Positions 34,201 to 41,625 of a stretch of 45,409 nucleotides of DNA are shown here, in pieces; the first letter of the stretch is position 1, and the number at the start of each line of letters is the position of its first letter. A program made the translations under genes and the position numbers. The DNA lies in the NCBI GenBank assembly GCA_013388965.1, contig JACAEG010000006.1:1-45409 (forward strand), in the 5' to 3' direction. This stretch comes from Pseudorhodoplanes sp. Its GTDB lineage: Bacteria > Pseudomonadota > Alphaproteobacteria > Rhizobiales > Xanthobacteraceae. The notes beneath the pieces are model-generated. The model was not told the DNA's origin. It was given only the letters and a program-made list of their open reading frames with translations, and made no database searches.

Positions 34201-34357
34201 GGGCGACGTGTCGGCCGCCACCGCCTCCGCCGCAGAGCGGGCCCGCAAGCTCTATACGGGCAACGGGCAGACCTACAATCTCTATGTCCTCTATTATGTA
34301 CTGGTCCTGTACGCCTTCGGTGGCGGCGTTCGTCTGATCTGGACGGGGATTCCGTAG
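31262..34357 (+). CDS. mnhD: Tandem fusion of two antiporter-like (MrpD/NuoN-NuoL) subunits
   Basis: A 1031-residue membrane protein, twice the usual MrpD length. Module 1 (about residues 1-440) has the key Glu136 (FLEIVSIATYG) and Lys219 (LLELKPFPANGW), numbered just as in MrpD. Module 2 (about 500-900) has Glu567 (FFVWELITLSS) and Lys641 (LIKAGAVGVHVWLPGAY), and QDDIKRMLAYSSMSQLGYI, typical of MrpA/NuoL. Both therefore carry a complete proton-pathway set. The frame is open throughout and no stop or ribosome binding site separates the modules. A tail of about 100 residues follows. The fusion would supply both large pumping subunits in one chain, replacing separate MrpA and MrpD. Confidence 0.88.
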   Translation: MVDALLHPLNIFIIGLGGAFLIPLLYRLGRAAIAAGVVLALAAMTLLSGVALWRLSHGAAPIEILTGGARPPLAINLRLGLPEAIFAFGVNLFALLGVPYILREKYGTILLYLLIVMGIQGMVMTRDLFNLFVFLEIVSIATYGLLSLRDTPAALSATFKYLTATVLASSFFLLGTMLIYAVTGLLNIDDLIASRASIAGPIGFAGLIFVLACLLLELKPFPANGWGLDVYETARSDVAAMISGGVSAGVFFALLKLLPLFESQLTLIATLGAITFVCSNLIGLRQTRTQRLLGYSSIGQMALLTLAASLLHGPGAERMTLLVIGGLFVNHLFAKVGLFWLAGHVGEARLRDWPALAGRPGAIAVFGILIAAISGLPPFPGFFAKWQLVMTLASDGRLAWIAVILVGSLLEAAYMFRWFGRSVHGTAEAQTSAKGPVGLLPIWGMAILLVAGGCISGSLAGLASPWIVAPLAAGAALCLLWNLPARIQGIIALAIVLVGGLWLVRDLSGLNRLFAVILLAGGLVVSIGCLYRADPRPGFYPLLAVMLLSLPALPRTTTNLEFFFVWELITLSSYFLILLRREARPYALRYLLFSLVAAFFLLAGFAMMQALTGISSLAAFRAAGPDAAPVFILLAIGFLIKAGAVGVHVWLPGAYAEADDDVSALLSAVISKAAIFGLLVGTYVAIRSELGLDLARLLGWIGMLTTLVAAMLAVRQDDIKRMLAYSSMSQLGYIVAAIALMSHLGWVTALYLVANHLMVKGILFLAAAVIILRTGTRMLSGLGGLARPMPLTFAAAAIAIVAMSGLPPLAGFGGKWLLLSAMIEKGWYGPALMTLLATFVGLIYMARFMQTIFFGARGAATATAGEAPIAILVSQYLLIAGILIMSFFPILLIEPVSKAIDPQFASTLVWQGMSLELIYATWNPVPTMTFAVAVSILLLGLFLLMQRSGHVGMGARGTSFYEFSGSIFAALTPPLAIRFWGDVSAATASAAERARKLYTGNGQTYNLYVLYYVLVLYAFGGGVRLIWTGIP

Positions 34358-34358
34358 A

Positions 34359-34380
34359 GCCGCACGGCCGCCCATGCGGC
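34359..34380. terminator. Small hairpin between convergent Mrp and PPK2 operons
   Basis: GCCGCA (34359-34364) and TGCGGC (34375-34380) form a 6-bp stem with a 10-base loop in the 53-base gap between two convergent stop codons. There is no T-run. It may contribute to termination from both sides. Confidence 0.3.
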
Positions 34381-34410
34381 GCTCCAGCCCGGACCTTGGC
34401 CAGACCCGAT

Positions 34411-35271
34411 TTAGTATCGGCTCTCAACGAAGGTTCTTTTCCTCAATGGTCTCTGATCGTCGTAGGCATTCTTGTCGACGCGCGCGGGCAGCTTCACATT
34501 CCGGCGCTTCGGCTTCTTGTAGGGGATGGTCTTGAGCAAGTGCGAAATGCAATTCAGACGACCCCGCCGCTTGTCGTCCGTGCGGACGAGAACCCAGGGC
34601 GCATGCTTCGTGTCGGTGGCGTCCAGCATCGCGTCGCGCGCCCTGGAATAGTCGTACCAGCGGCTGTAGGATTCCACATCCATCGGGCTGAGCTTCCATT
34701 GCCGCAGCGGGTCCTCCACGCGCGCGGCAAACCGCCTTTCCTGCTCTTCCATGCCGACTTCGAGCCAGACCTTGATCAGCATGATTCCGGCATCGACGAT
34801 ATATCGCTCGATCTCCGGACAAAGCCTGAGGAAATTCCGGTAGCGGCCCTTGTCGACAAAGCCCATGACCCATTCGACACCGGCGCGGTTATACCAGCTC
34901 CGATCGAAGATCACGATTTCGCCGGCGGCGGGAAACTGCTCGACATACCGCTGCATGAACATTTGAGTCTTCTGGCGGTCCGAGGGAGCCGGCAATGCCA
35001 CGACGCGAAACACTCGCGGCGACACGCGCTCGGTGATGGCCTTGATGGTTCCGCCCTTCCCGGCCGCATCTCGACCCTCGAACACGATGATGATCCTGGC
35101 GCCCGTGGCCTTCACCCATTCCTGCAGGTGACAGAGCTCCACCTGAAGCTTCTGAAGCTCCTTCTCGTAGATCGAGCGCTTCATCTTTCCGCTCTTGTTG
35201 TTCTTGGTCTCCTCTCGGTCAGCCTTTCCGGACTTGTCGTCCTTGTCGCGCGCCTGCTTGTGCCTGGTCAT
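34411..35271 (-). CDS. ppk2: Polyphosphate kinase 2 (PPK2)
   Basis: A 286-residue PPK2 family enzyme, which moves phosphate between polyphosphate and nucleotides. Walker A is in FEGRDAAGKGGTIKAI (residues 65-80), Walker B and lid in VIFDRSWYNRAGVE (D123). The C-terminus has RWYDYSRARDAML and the lysine/arginine-rich end normal in class I. The charged N-terminal 30 residues are extra. ATG 35269-35271 was chosen because GGGAGGGTCC stands directly upstream; the longer frame to 35445 overlaps the next gene. It is last in the operon with acetate kinase. It probably helps balance ATP or GTP against stored polyphosphate. Confidence 0.92.
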   Translation of the reverse strand: MTRHKQARDKDDKSGKADREETKNNKSGKMKRSIYEKELQKLQVELCHLQEWVKATGARIIIVFEGRDAAGKGGTIKAITERVSPRVFRVVALPAPSDRQKTQMFMQRYVEQFPAAGEIVIFDRSWYNRAGVEWVMGFVDKGRYRNFLRLCPEIERYIVDAGIMLIKVWLEVGMEEQERRFAARVEDPLRQWKLSPMDVESYSRWYDYSRARDAMLDATDTKHAPWVLVRTDDKRRGRLNCISHLLKTIPYKKPKRRNVKLPARVDKNAYDDQRPLRKRTFVESRY

Positions 35272-35294
35272 CGGACCCTCCCGGACACGCATCG

Positions 35295-35747
35295 TCAGCG
35301 CCACATCAGGGTGAGGCTGATATCTCCCGGCATCCCGTCCGGCCAGTCCGCGACCTGGAACTTGATGCGATAGCCGCGCGGTTCCAGGTGCTTTCTCCAG
35401 AACTGATAGAGCTCCCTTGGCAAGCCCGTCAGCGTATCTTCCCATCCGGGCTCCTGCTGATTGACGGCCCTGCCCTTGTCGGTGAACAGCTTGTTTGAAA
35501 ATCGCCCGACCTCGACCTCCGTGAGGCCGTTGCTGACGGCCCGGTTGATGATCGCCGCGGCTCGCCGCATTCTTTCTTCATCGCTGACGCCGGAAGGCTT
35601 GGCAAGCTTCTCCAGCAGTTCGTTCTTCTCGGCCTCGGCGGCCTTGCGCTTGCGTGCATATTCCGCGGCCTTCTCAGCCTCCATTTCCGCGCTTCTCTTC
35701 AGGCAATCTTTCGCAGTGGGAAGAATGTCGTCGATGCTGCTTGCCAA
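35295..35747 (-). CDS. Conserved-type hypothetical with N-terminal coiled coil
   Basis: A 150-residue cytoplasmic protein I do not recognise by function. Residues about 16-50 are Ala/Glu/Lys-rich with heptad-like spacing (AEMEAEKAAEYARKRKAAEA), likely a coiled coil. The rest contains a helical segment (VSDEERMRRAAAIINRAVSN) and a C-terminal Trp/Pro-rich part (ELYQFWRKHLEPRGYRI). It lies between fabI and ppk2 in the same direction with gaps of 33 and 23 bases, so it is probably cotranscribed. I see no signal peptide and no membrane segment. Confidence 0.72.
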   Translation of the reverse strand: MASSIDDILPTAKDCLKRSAEMEAEKAAEYARKRKAAEAEKNELLEKLAKPSGVSDEERMRRAAAIINRAVSNGLTEVEVGRFSNKLFTDKGRAVNQQEPGWEDTLTGLPRELYQFWRKHLEPRGYRIKFQVADWPDGMPGDISLTLMWR

Positions 35748-35780
35748 GGGTCCCTCCTTCGATTTCGCCCGGCGGCTCTC

Positions 35781-36566
35781 TCAGTCGATAATGTGATAGC
35801 CGCCATCGACATACAGAACCTGTCCGGTAATGAGCCTTGCGGCATCGTGCGCCAGGAAGGCGGTCGCAACTCCGACGTCGTCGATGCTGACGAGGCTGCG
35901 GGCCGGCGCCTTCTCCTTGGCCTTTTCGAGCAATTCGTCGAACTCGGGAATGCCCGAGGCAGCGCGGGTCGCAAGCGGACCCGGCGAAATGGCGTGAACG
36001 CGGATTCCCTTGGGGCCGAGCTCGGCTGCGAGATAGCGTACCGAGCACTCCAGCGCCGCCTTCGCGACACCCATGATATTGTAGTTCTTCACCACGCGCT
36101 CGCTGCCGTAATAGCTCATGGCGAACATGCTGCCGCCGTTCTTCATCAGCGGCTCGGCAAAGCGGGCCATGTGCAGGAACGACCAGCACGAGACTTCCAT
36201 CGTGGCCGAAAATCCTTCGCGGGAGACATCGATCACGCGGCCATGCAGCGCATCCCGGGGCGAGAAGGCGATCGAGTGGATCAGGAAGTCCATCTCGCCC
36301 CACTCATTCCCGATCCGCTCGAACACCGCGTCCGTCTGGCCCGGCACCCGGACATCGAGCGGCATGAAGATCGACGCCTGCGCCTCCTTCGCCAACGGTT
36401 CGACGAAGGGCTTTGCCTTCTCGTTCAGGTACGTGATCGCGAGCTCGGCACCCAGCGCGCGGAAGGCGCGGGCGCACCCCCAGGCGATCGAATGCTCGTT
36501 GGCGACTCCGACGATAAGCCCTTTCTTGCCTTCCAGCAGCGCTGCCCTGGCGACCGGAATCGTCAT
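35781..36566 (-). CDS. fabI: Enoyl-[acyl-carrier-protein] reductase (NADH) FabI
   Basis: A 261-residue SDR-fold enzyme. The cofactor segment is GVANEHSIAWG near residue 20. The catalytic Tyr-x6-Lys is Y162-N-I-M-G-V-A-K169, as in FabI proteins. It reduces trans-2-enoyl-ACP in fatty acid elongation. The ATG overlaps the ackA stop (ATGA). Since it sits in an acetate/polyphosphate operon instead of the main fab cluster, it is probably a second copy that supports fatty acid or hydroxyacyl metabolism under restricted oxygen; that role is inference. Confidence 0.9.
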   Translation of the reverse strand: MTIPVARAALLEGKKGLIVGVANEHSIAWGCARAFRALGAELAITYLNEKAKPFVEPLAKEAQASIFMPLDVRVPGQTDAVFERIGNEWGEMDFLIHSIAFSPRDALHGRVIDVSREGFSATMEVSCWSFLHMARFAEPLMKNGGSMFAMSYYGSERVVKNYNIMGVAKAALECSVRYLAAELGPKGIRVHAISPGPLATRAASGIPEFDELLEKAKEKAPARSLVSIDDVGVATAFLAHDAARLITGQVLYVDGGYHIID

Positions 36567-37786
36567 GCCGTCCTCATCAGCCCGGAGCCGACGGATGGCG
36601 TCCGCGTAATCAGCGACAAGGTGTGCTTGGCTATCATGAGTTCCTCGTTGGTCGGAACGACGTATAGCCGAAGTCGGCCCTCGCCCCGCGATATGCAGAC
36701 CTCGCTCCTCGCATTGGCCTGCTCGTCAATTTCCGCGCCGAGCCAGGCGAGCTTCTCCGCGATGCGCGAGCGCATCTCCGCCGAGCGTTCGCCGATGCCG
36801 GCCGTGAACACGAAGCCGTCAATTCCTCCGAGCGCGGCCGCCAACATGCCGGCGAAAAGGCCGATACGATACACGAAATAGTTCAGGGCTAGTGCCGCAC
36901 CCGGCTCGGTGCTCTTGAGCAATTCGCGAACGTCGTTGCTTATGCCGGACAGGCCTTTCAGCCCGCATTCCCCGTACAGGAATGTCTGAATCCTCTGAGG
37001 GCTCATGCCCTTTTCGGTCAGAAGATAAAGAACAATTCCGGGGTCGAGCTGGCCGGGCCGCGTGCCCATCGGCAGGCCGTCAAGAGCCGTGAATCCCATG
37101 GAGCTCTCGACACTGCGGCCGTTCCGGATGGCGCACATGGAAGCGCCGCTCCCGAGATGCGCGACGACGATACGTCCGTCGGCCCGATCCGGCGCCACCT
37201 CGTGCAGCTTCTCTGCGACATATTCATAAGACAACCCGTGAAATCCGTAACGCCTCACACCCTCGATATAGAGGCCCTCCGGGATCGCATAGCGGTCCGC
37301 AAGCGGGCCATGACCGCGATGGAACGCGGTATCGAAACAGGCCACTTGCGGCATCCTCGGCAAGCGTTCCAGCAGTATCCTGATGGGTGCGAGATTGTTC
37401 GGCTGATGGAGCGGAGCGAGGTTCACGTAGCGCTCGAGATCGTGCAGCACCTTGTCATTCACAAGAACGGGACGATCGTAGTCCGGTCCGCCGTGAACGA
37501 CCCTGTGCCCGATCGCAAGAAAGTTCAGGCTCTGCTCGCTCTGAAGCCACGCTCCCGCGGTTCGCATGGCGGTCGCCACGTCCGGCACCTCGCCAGCTTC
37601 GTAGTTCCGCTCCACCAGCACCTCACTCGACGGTCCGGTTGCCACAAGTTTCGGGCGCACGCCGATGCCGTCGATCTGGCCGCTTATCGCCTGTTGCAAA
37701 GACTGCGGCCCCGTGACCTCGAACACGCGAAACTTGACGCTGGACGATCCGGCGTTGACGACAAGAATCCTGTCCATAGCGTTCAT
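36563..37786 (-). CDS. ackA: Acetate kinase
   Basis: A 407-residue ASKHA-fold kinase with the family motifs ILVVNAGSSSVKFRVFE (residues 6-22), GHRVVHGGPDY, CFDTAFHRG, VVAHLGSGASMCAI and FTAGIGERSAEMR. It converts acetyl phosphate and ADP to acetate and ATP, or the reverse. ATG 37784-37786 is ATGA-coupled to the phosphate acyltransferase gene; a second ATG at 37777 is possible. No separate ribosome binding site is seen, as expected with coupling. Together with the upstream gene it forms the substrate-level phosphorylation pair. Confidence 0.94.
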   Translation of the reverse strand: MNAMDRILVVNAGSSSVKFRVFEVTGPQSLQQAISGQIDGIGVRPKLVATGPSSEVLVERNYEAGEVPDVATAMRTAGAWLQSEQSLNFLAIGHRVVHGGPDYDRPVLVNDKVLHDLERYVNLAPLHQPNNLAPIRILLERLPRMPQVACFDTAFHRGHGPLADRYAIPEGLYIEGVRRYGFHGLSYEYVAEKLHEVAPDRADGRIVVAHLGSGASMCAIRNGRSVESSMGFTALDGLPMGTRPGQLDPGIVLYLLTEKGMSPQRIQTFLYGECGLKGLSGISNDVRELLKSTEPGAALALNYFVYRIGLFAGMLAAALGGIDGFVFTAGIGERSAEMRSRIAEKLAWLGAEIDEQANARSEVCISRGEGRLRLYVVPTNEELMIAKHTLSLITRTPSVGSGLMRTA

Positions 37787-38766
37787 GCGCGCGGCAGCGC
37801 CGTGCTGCGCCGCCGTGCATTGGCAAAGAGAGATGCGATGGCGCACGACGCCATGCGCGTGCGCACCGAGTCCGCCCGCGACGTCAGGATGATGGGCACC
37901 CGCGCGCCCAGCACGAGGCCCGCGGCATCGGCATGCGACAGGAAGATAAGATTCTTTGCCAGCATGTTGCCGGCCTCGAGATTCGGCACGACGAGAATCT
38001 GCGCGTGCCCGGCGACCGGGGATGTGATTCCCTTGATCCGGGCGGCCTCCGGGTCGATGGCGTTGTCGAAGGCAAGCGGCCCGTCCAGAATGCCGCGGGT
38101 GATCTGACCGCGATCGGCCATCTTGCACAGGGCGGCGGCCTCGATGGTCGAGGGAATCTTCGATGTGACGGTCTCGACGGCCGACAGGATGGCCACGCGC
38201 GGCGTACCGAGACCGATCTCCACGAACAGGTCGATGGCGTTCTGCACGATGTCCCGCTTCACTTCCAGATCGGGGGCGATGTTGATCGCGGCATCCGTGA
38301 CGAACAGGGTGTCCTCATGCGAGGGGACATCCATCACGAAGACATGACTGATGCGCCGCGCCGTCCGCAATCCCGTTGCGGAGGCGGTTACGGCCCGCAT
38401 CAGTTCATCGGTATGGAGACTTCCCTTCATCAGGAGATCCGCCTTGCCGGCGCGAATGAGCTCAACTCCCTTCGCCGCGGCAGCCTCGCTGTGCTCGACA
38501 TCGACGATTTCGTACTTGGCGATATCGAGCCCGTGCTCGCGCGCGAGCGCGCAAATGCGGGTGGCGGGCCCCACCAGAATCGGCCTGATGATTCCCGCCT
38601 CTGCCGCTTCCAAGGGTCCCCGGAGCGACGTCTCCTCGCAGGGATGCACCACGACGGTCACGGAGGCCGGAGCCTCCTTCGCCTTTGCGATCAGGCGTTC
38701 GTACTTTGCGTGCGACGCAGACAAATCCGTCCCCTGAACCCCGGCGACTGCAATCGGACTTGTCAT
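37783..38766 (-). CDS. Phosphate acetyl/butyryltransferase
   Basis: A 327-residue enzyme of the phosphotransacetylase family in its short (Ptb/Pta C-terminal) form, without the hydratase or DRTGG extension. Motifs include RPILVGPATRI, KADLLMKGSLHTDELM, RVAILSAVETV and DGPLAFDNAIDPEAARIKGI. It exchanges CoA for phosphate on acetyl- or butyryl-CoA. ATG 38764-38766 is preferred because GGAAGG lies five to eight bases upstream. An upstream ATG (38781) includes that site and is less likely. The acyl specificity is unresolved. Confidence 0.9.
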   Translation of the reverse strand: MTSPIAVAGVQGTDLSASHAKYERLIAKAKEAPASVTVVVHPCEETSLRGPLEAAEAGIIRPILVGPATRICALAREHGLDIAKYEIVDVEHSEAAAAKGVELIRAGKADLLMKGSLHTDELMRAVTASATGLRTARRISHVFVMDVPSHEDTLFVTDAAINIAPDLEVKRDIVQNAIDLFVEIGLGTPRVAILSAVETVTSKIPSTIEAAALCKMADRGQITRGILDGPLAFDNAIDPEAARIKGITSPVAGHAQILVVPNLEAGNMLAKNLIFLSHADAAGLVLGARVPIILTSRADSVRTRMASCAIASLFANARRRSTALPRA

Positions 38767-38789
38767 GCAGACCTTCCGCATTCTGGCCG

Positions 38790-41099
38790 CTAGGAAGCGG
38801 CCTTTGCAGGGGCTTCTCTCTCCGTGACCTGCGGCTCGTGCACGCCAAACAGTTCCGTGATCCGCTTCATGCGCTCCTCGGCCTCGCCAGCAAGCCTGCC
38901 GCTCGCCCTCACAACGTCTCGGACTGCCAGCAGTGCCGCACGCCGCACCTGCTCGTCCGGCGGAAGCAATCCGGGTATCGCCTTCAGCGTCGCCTCTTCA
39001 TCGATCAGCAGCATGAAAAATTGTTCGCGAAGCACGGCCTTGAATTGCGCCAGTGTCAGCCTCTGAAGATCGGTCGACGCCAGGCGCATCTGTCGAACGA
39101 TTTCAAAGCCGCGCTCGTCGACATATTGTCGTGCCATCCCGATATGCAGGACGGCGCGCATCATGGCCTCGCGAACGCCGCCCGCCTTGATATGTTCACG
39201 CAGCTCGGCAATGCGATGCTCGACAAATTCCCGATGAAGCGGGCTTGCCGGTGCCTTGCGGAGCGAGCGATCCGGACGATCGGCCCTGATGCCGCACGCT
39301 GCCTGAAGGGCAGTCGCTCCATAGATGGTCAGAAACGTCCGCTCGGCGTTCTTCTCCACCATCTGACGGTAGCCATCGAGGCCGGCCTCGATCTGACGCG
39401 CCATGCCTTCCTGCATTTGCACAAAGGGATTCTCCGGCGACGCGGGCTTGCGCTCGTCCTTCACCCTCTGGGCGATCGCCTTCACGCCCGACATGAAGGG
39501 ATTCGCGTCCGAGAACATCTCGTATTGCAGCCGCAGCGGGTGCATCCGCCTCATCCACTCCGCCATCATTGGATTGGCGAATGCGCGGATGAATGGCTGC
39601 ATATAGGTCCGGTAGAGCGCGAGGTTCGTTTCGGATACGCGAGCGGCAGTCGCGAAGCGGCGCTCGTCCTCGCCGTCGTTTCCGCCGAGTGCCCTGATGT
39701 CGTCGAGCGTCCGCGCCTCGCAGCGCATCACCCATTCGCCGGACACGAGGTCGGGGTTCGCGATGTCACCATCTCTCTTGGTGAAGGTCGCCTCGTACAG
39801 TCCCGGCGGCAGCGCATCGATCAGATCGATATTGTCGGAGAACTCGCTGTATTGCTTGCGCGCGACGCCCGCGGACACGAAAATTCCAAGATGTCCGGCG
39901 GTATCGTGAATGGTGTAGACGATGGTCTGACCGTAGGAGCGGATCTGATCGACGCTTTCGTAAACGTCGAGAATCCATCCGAGGGCCTGCTGCGGCGGGG
40001 TGATGTTGTCGCCCCTGGAGCAGAACACCACAATCGGCGAGCGGATGCTGCGAAGGTCCACCGTCGTGCCGTCTGACGTCTTGATTCGGCCGGCGGCCAG
40101 ATTGTTCCCGACGAACAGTTCGTCCACGATGAACTGAATCTCTTCGGCATTCAGGCTGACATGCCCGCCCCACCATTTTTCGAAGTCGAGATAGCGCTCG
40201 GCTTCGGTGTCGATCTTCGAATACAGATTATACTGCTTCGCCCAGTAGGTGTTTGCCGGGTTCTGGTTCTCGAAATTCTGCACAAGGCTGGCGCCGTCGA
40301 ACTTTCCGCAGCCGATGTCGCTCGCCAAGGCGGTGAGCCAGCTCCCGCCGAGCAGCCCGCCGGAATAGCGCATCGGATACTGGCCCCGCACTCCGTCCCA
40401 ATATGACAGCGGCGAGCCCGCGATGATGATGGGTCCGAACAATTCTGGCCGAAGCGAAGCCAGCATCATCACAGCCCAGCCGGCCTGGCAATTTCCAATG
40501 ACACACGGCTTGCCGTCCGCTTGCGGATGCCGCGCGATCACCGCTTCCAGAAAAATCGCCTCCGCGCGGGCAATGTCCTCGATCGTCTGACCGGGCATCG
40601 GTTCGGGGAGAAATCCGATGAAATAGCAGGGGTGCCCTGCACGCATCGCCATGCCGATCTCGCTGTCGGCCTTGAAGCCTCCGATGCCGGGGCCGTGGCC
40701 GGCACGCGGATCGACGATGACAAAGGGACGCGCGGATTGATGTATCGTGTTCCCGGCGGACGGCACGATCCGAACAAGCGCATAGTTGACGGGGCGATCC
40801 AGTTCGCGTCCGTCCATCACCAGTTCGCACTGGAAATTGAGAACATGGGGCGCCGCCTTGGCCGCATGCTCGCGATAGCCGTTGCCGCGCTGTCGCAACA
40901 CGTCAAGAAAAAGAATCCACCGCTGCGCCGCGTCTGTCGCATAGTCGGAGGCCGCACCCACCCACGCGAATGGAGATAGGGACCTGGGGGTCACATCGAT
41001 ATTCCCTGACGTCACGGTCGCTGCACTCCTGCTCTCGACAATTCCGTCGGCGTTCGAATTCTCGGCACCCTCATCTAGCCGACCATGAAGTCTCGGCAT
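38790..41099 (-). CDS. DUF3141 alpha/beta hydrolase (PhaC-like, cysteine nucleophile)
   Basis: A 769-residue protein of the DUF3141 family. The N-terminal 400 residues form an alpha/beta-hydrolase like PHA synthase: nucleophile elbow G202-N-C204-Q-A-G, acid D364 in CSRGDNITPP and histidine H403 in DTAGHLGIF. The C-terminal 350 residues are helical and unassigned. Many relatives are named poly-3-hydroxybutyrate synthase-like, yet the role is unproven. The cysteine box suggests acyl transfer from CoA thioesters, fitting the acyl-CoA/acyl-phosphate genes downstream. It begins the operon, 82 bases downstream of a perfect FNR/FixK-type box. No ribosome binding site is evident before the chosen ATG, so a later start is possible. 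Confidence 0.82.
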   Translation of the reverse strand: MPRLHGRLDEGAENSNADGIVESRSAATVTSGNIDVTPRSLSPFAWVGAASDYATDAAQRWILFLDVLRQRGNGYREHAAKAAPHVLNFQCELVMDGRELDRPVNYALVRIVPSAGNTIHQSARPFVIVDPRAGHGPGIGGFKADSEIGMAMRAGHPCYFIGFLPEPMPGQTIEDIARAEAIFLEAVIARHPQADGKPCVIGNCQAGWAVMMLASLRPELFGPIIIAGSPLSYWDGVRGQYPMRYSGGLLGGSWLTALASDIGCGKFDGASLVQNFENQNPANTYWAKQYNLYSKIDTEAERYLDFEKWWGGHVSLNAEEIQFIVDELFVGNNLAAGRIKTSDGTTVDLRSIRSPIVVFCSRGDNITPPQQALGWILDVYESVDQIRSYGQTIVYTIHDTAGHLGIFVSAGVARKQYSEFSDNIDLIDALPPGLYEATFTKRDGDIANPDLVSGEWVMRCEARTLDDIRALGGNDGEDERRFATAARVSETNLALYRTYMQPFIRAFANPMMAEWMRRMHPLRLQYEMFSDANPFMSGVKAIAQRVKDERKPASPENPFVQMQEGMARQIEAGLDGYRQMVEKNAERTFLTIYGATALQAACGIRADRPDRSLRKAPASPLHREFVEHRIAELREHIKAGGVREAMMRAVLHIGMARQYVDERGFEIVRQMRLASTDLQRLTLAQFKAVLREQFFMLLIDEEATLKAIPGLLPPDEQVRRAALLAVRDVVRASGRLAGEAEERMKRITELFGVHEPQVTEREAPAKAAS

Positions 41100-41370
41100 T
41101 GAGGAACTATACTTAGGTTTAGAGATCTTTGCGGTGGTCGAAACATTTGTGTCATACTGGCAAATGATTGCCCGCGATCATTGATGCACATCAACCGCCG
41201 AATTGGATAAAATGATTGTCTTATTATCCTGCGATGCCGGATGGTCGGATGTGTGCAAGCGCCGGCATCGGATGGAAGTGCGCGCGACAGATGAGACGGC
41301 TTGAGCGCAATCCCGGCCCCTTCCGACCATGGCCGGCTGCGCTTCCCTCCAATACGTGGCCATTGCGATG
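41100..41370. other. Regulatory region of the DUF3141/ackA operon
   Basis: About 270 bases that are AT-richer than the flanks. It holds the TTGAT-N4-ATCAA box described separately, a candidate minus-strand -10 (TATGAC, complement of 41151-41156) and a plus-strand TTATTAT at 41221-41227 that could serve a divergent promoter. No gene is seen in it apart from the possible upstream start (41329) of the small membrane protein. Confidence 0.5.
41181..41194. promoter_or_regulatory. FNR/FixK/Anr-type binding box
   Basis: TTGATGCACATCAA is a perfect TTGAT-N4-ATCAA palindrome, the known consensus of FNR/FixK family activators of low-oxygen genes. Its centre (41187.5) is about 41 bases from a transcription start predicted at 41144-41146 by the minus-strand TATGAC at 41156-41151, the geometry of class II activation. 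The operon behind it carries acetate kinase, phosphate acyltransferase and PPK2. The box could also act on the plus strand. Confidence 0.7.
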
Positions 41371-41565
41371 TTCGAGCGCTCCGTCGATTTCTTCTTTCAG
41401 ATGCTAGATGCCGTTCCGGCCATCCTGACGGAACCTGGATCGCCGAACTTCCATCTTGCGCGCGCCATGATCGGGCTCATCGTTATCGCGCTCATTGCCT
41501 ATATTCTGGCGTTTCTGCCCTACCGCCGCTGGGGAACGTGGTTACGCCAGCTATTCTCGCGATAA
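41371..41565 (+). CDS. Possible small single-span membrane protein
   Basis: 64 residues from ATG 41371 (78 from ATG 41329). It has an amphipathic start (MFERSVDFFFQMLDAV) and one strong membrane helix, MIGLIVIALIAYILAFLP, followed by basic residues YRRWGTWLRQLFSR. That arrangement looks like a genuine small membrane protein. It is divergent from the DUF3141 operon and could share its FNR-type box. There is no clear ribosome binding site or known family, so the call is tentative. Confidence 0.42.
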   Translation, partial: FERSVDFFFQMLDAVPAILTEPGSPNFHLARAMIGLIVIALIAYILAFLPYRRWGTWLRQLFSR

Positions 41566-41625
41566 CTGGCGCAAATCGCGGGCCGCCGCTCGCCAGCGGC
41601 GCCGATGTTTCGCGCGGACGCGCAG

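Noticed and set aside
37783-38128. N-terminal extension of acetate kinase to 38128
   Set aside because: The extension overlaps the phosphate acyltransferase gene out of frame and precedes the conserved start of AckA; the ATGA junction at 37783-37786 is the better start.
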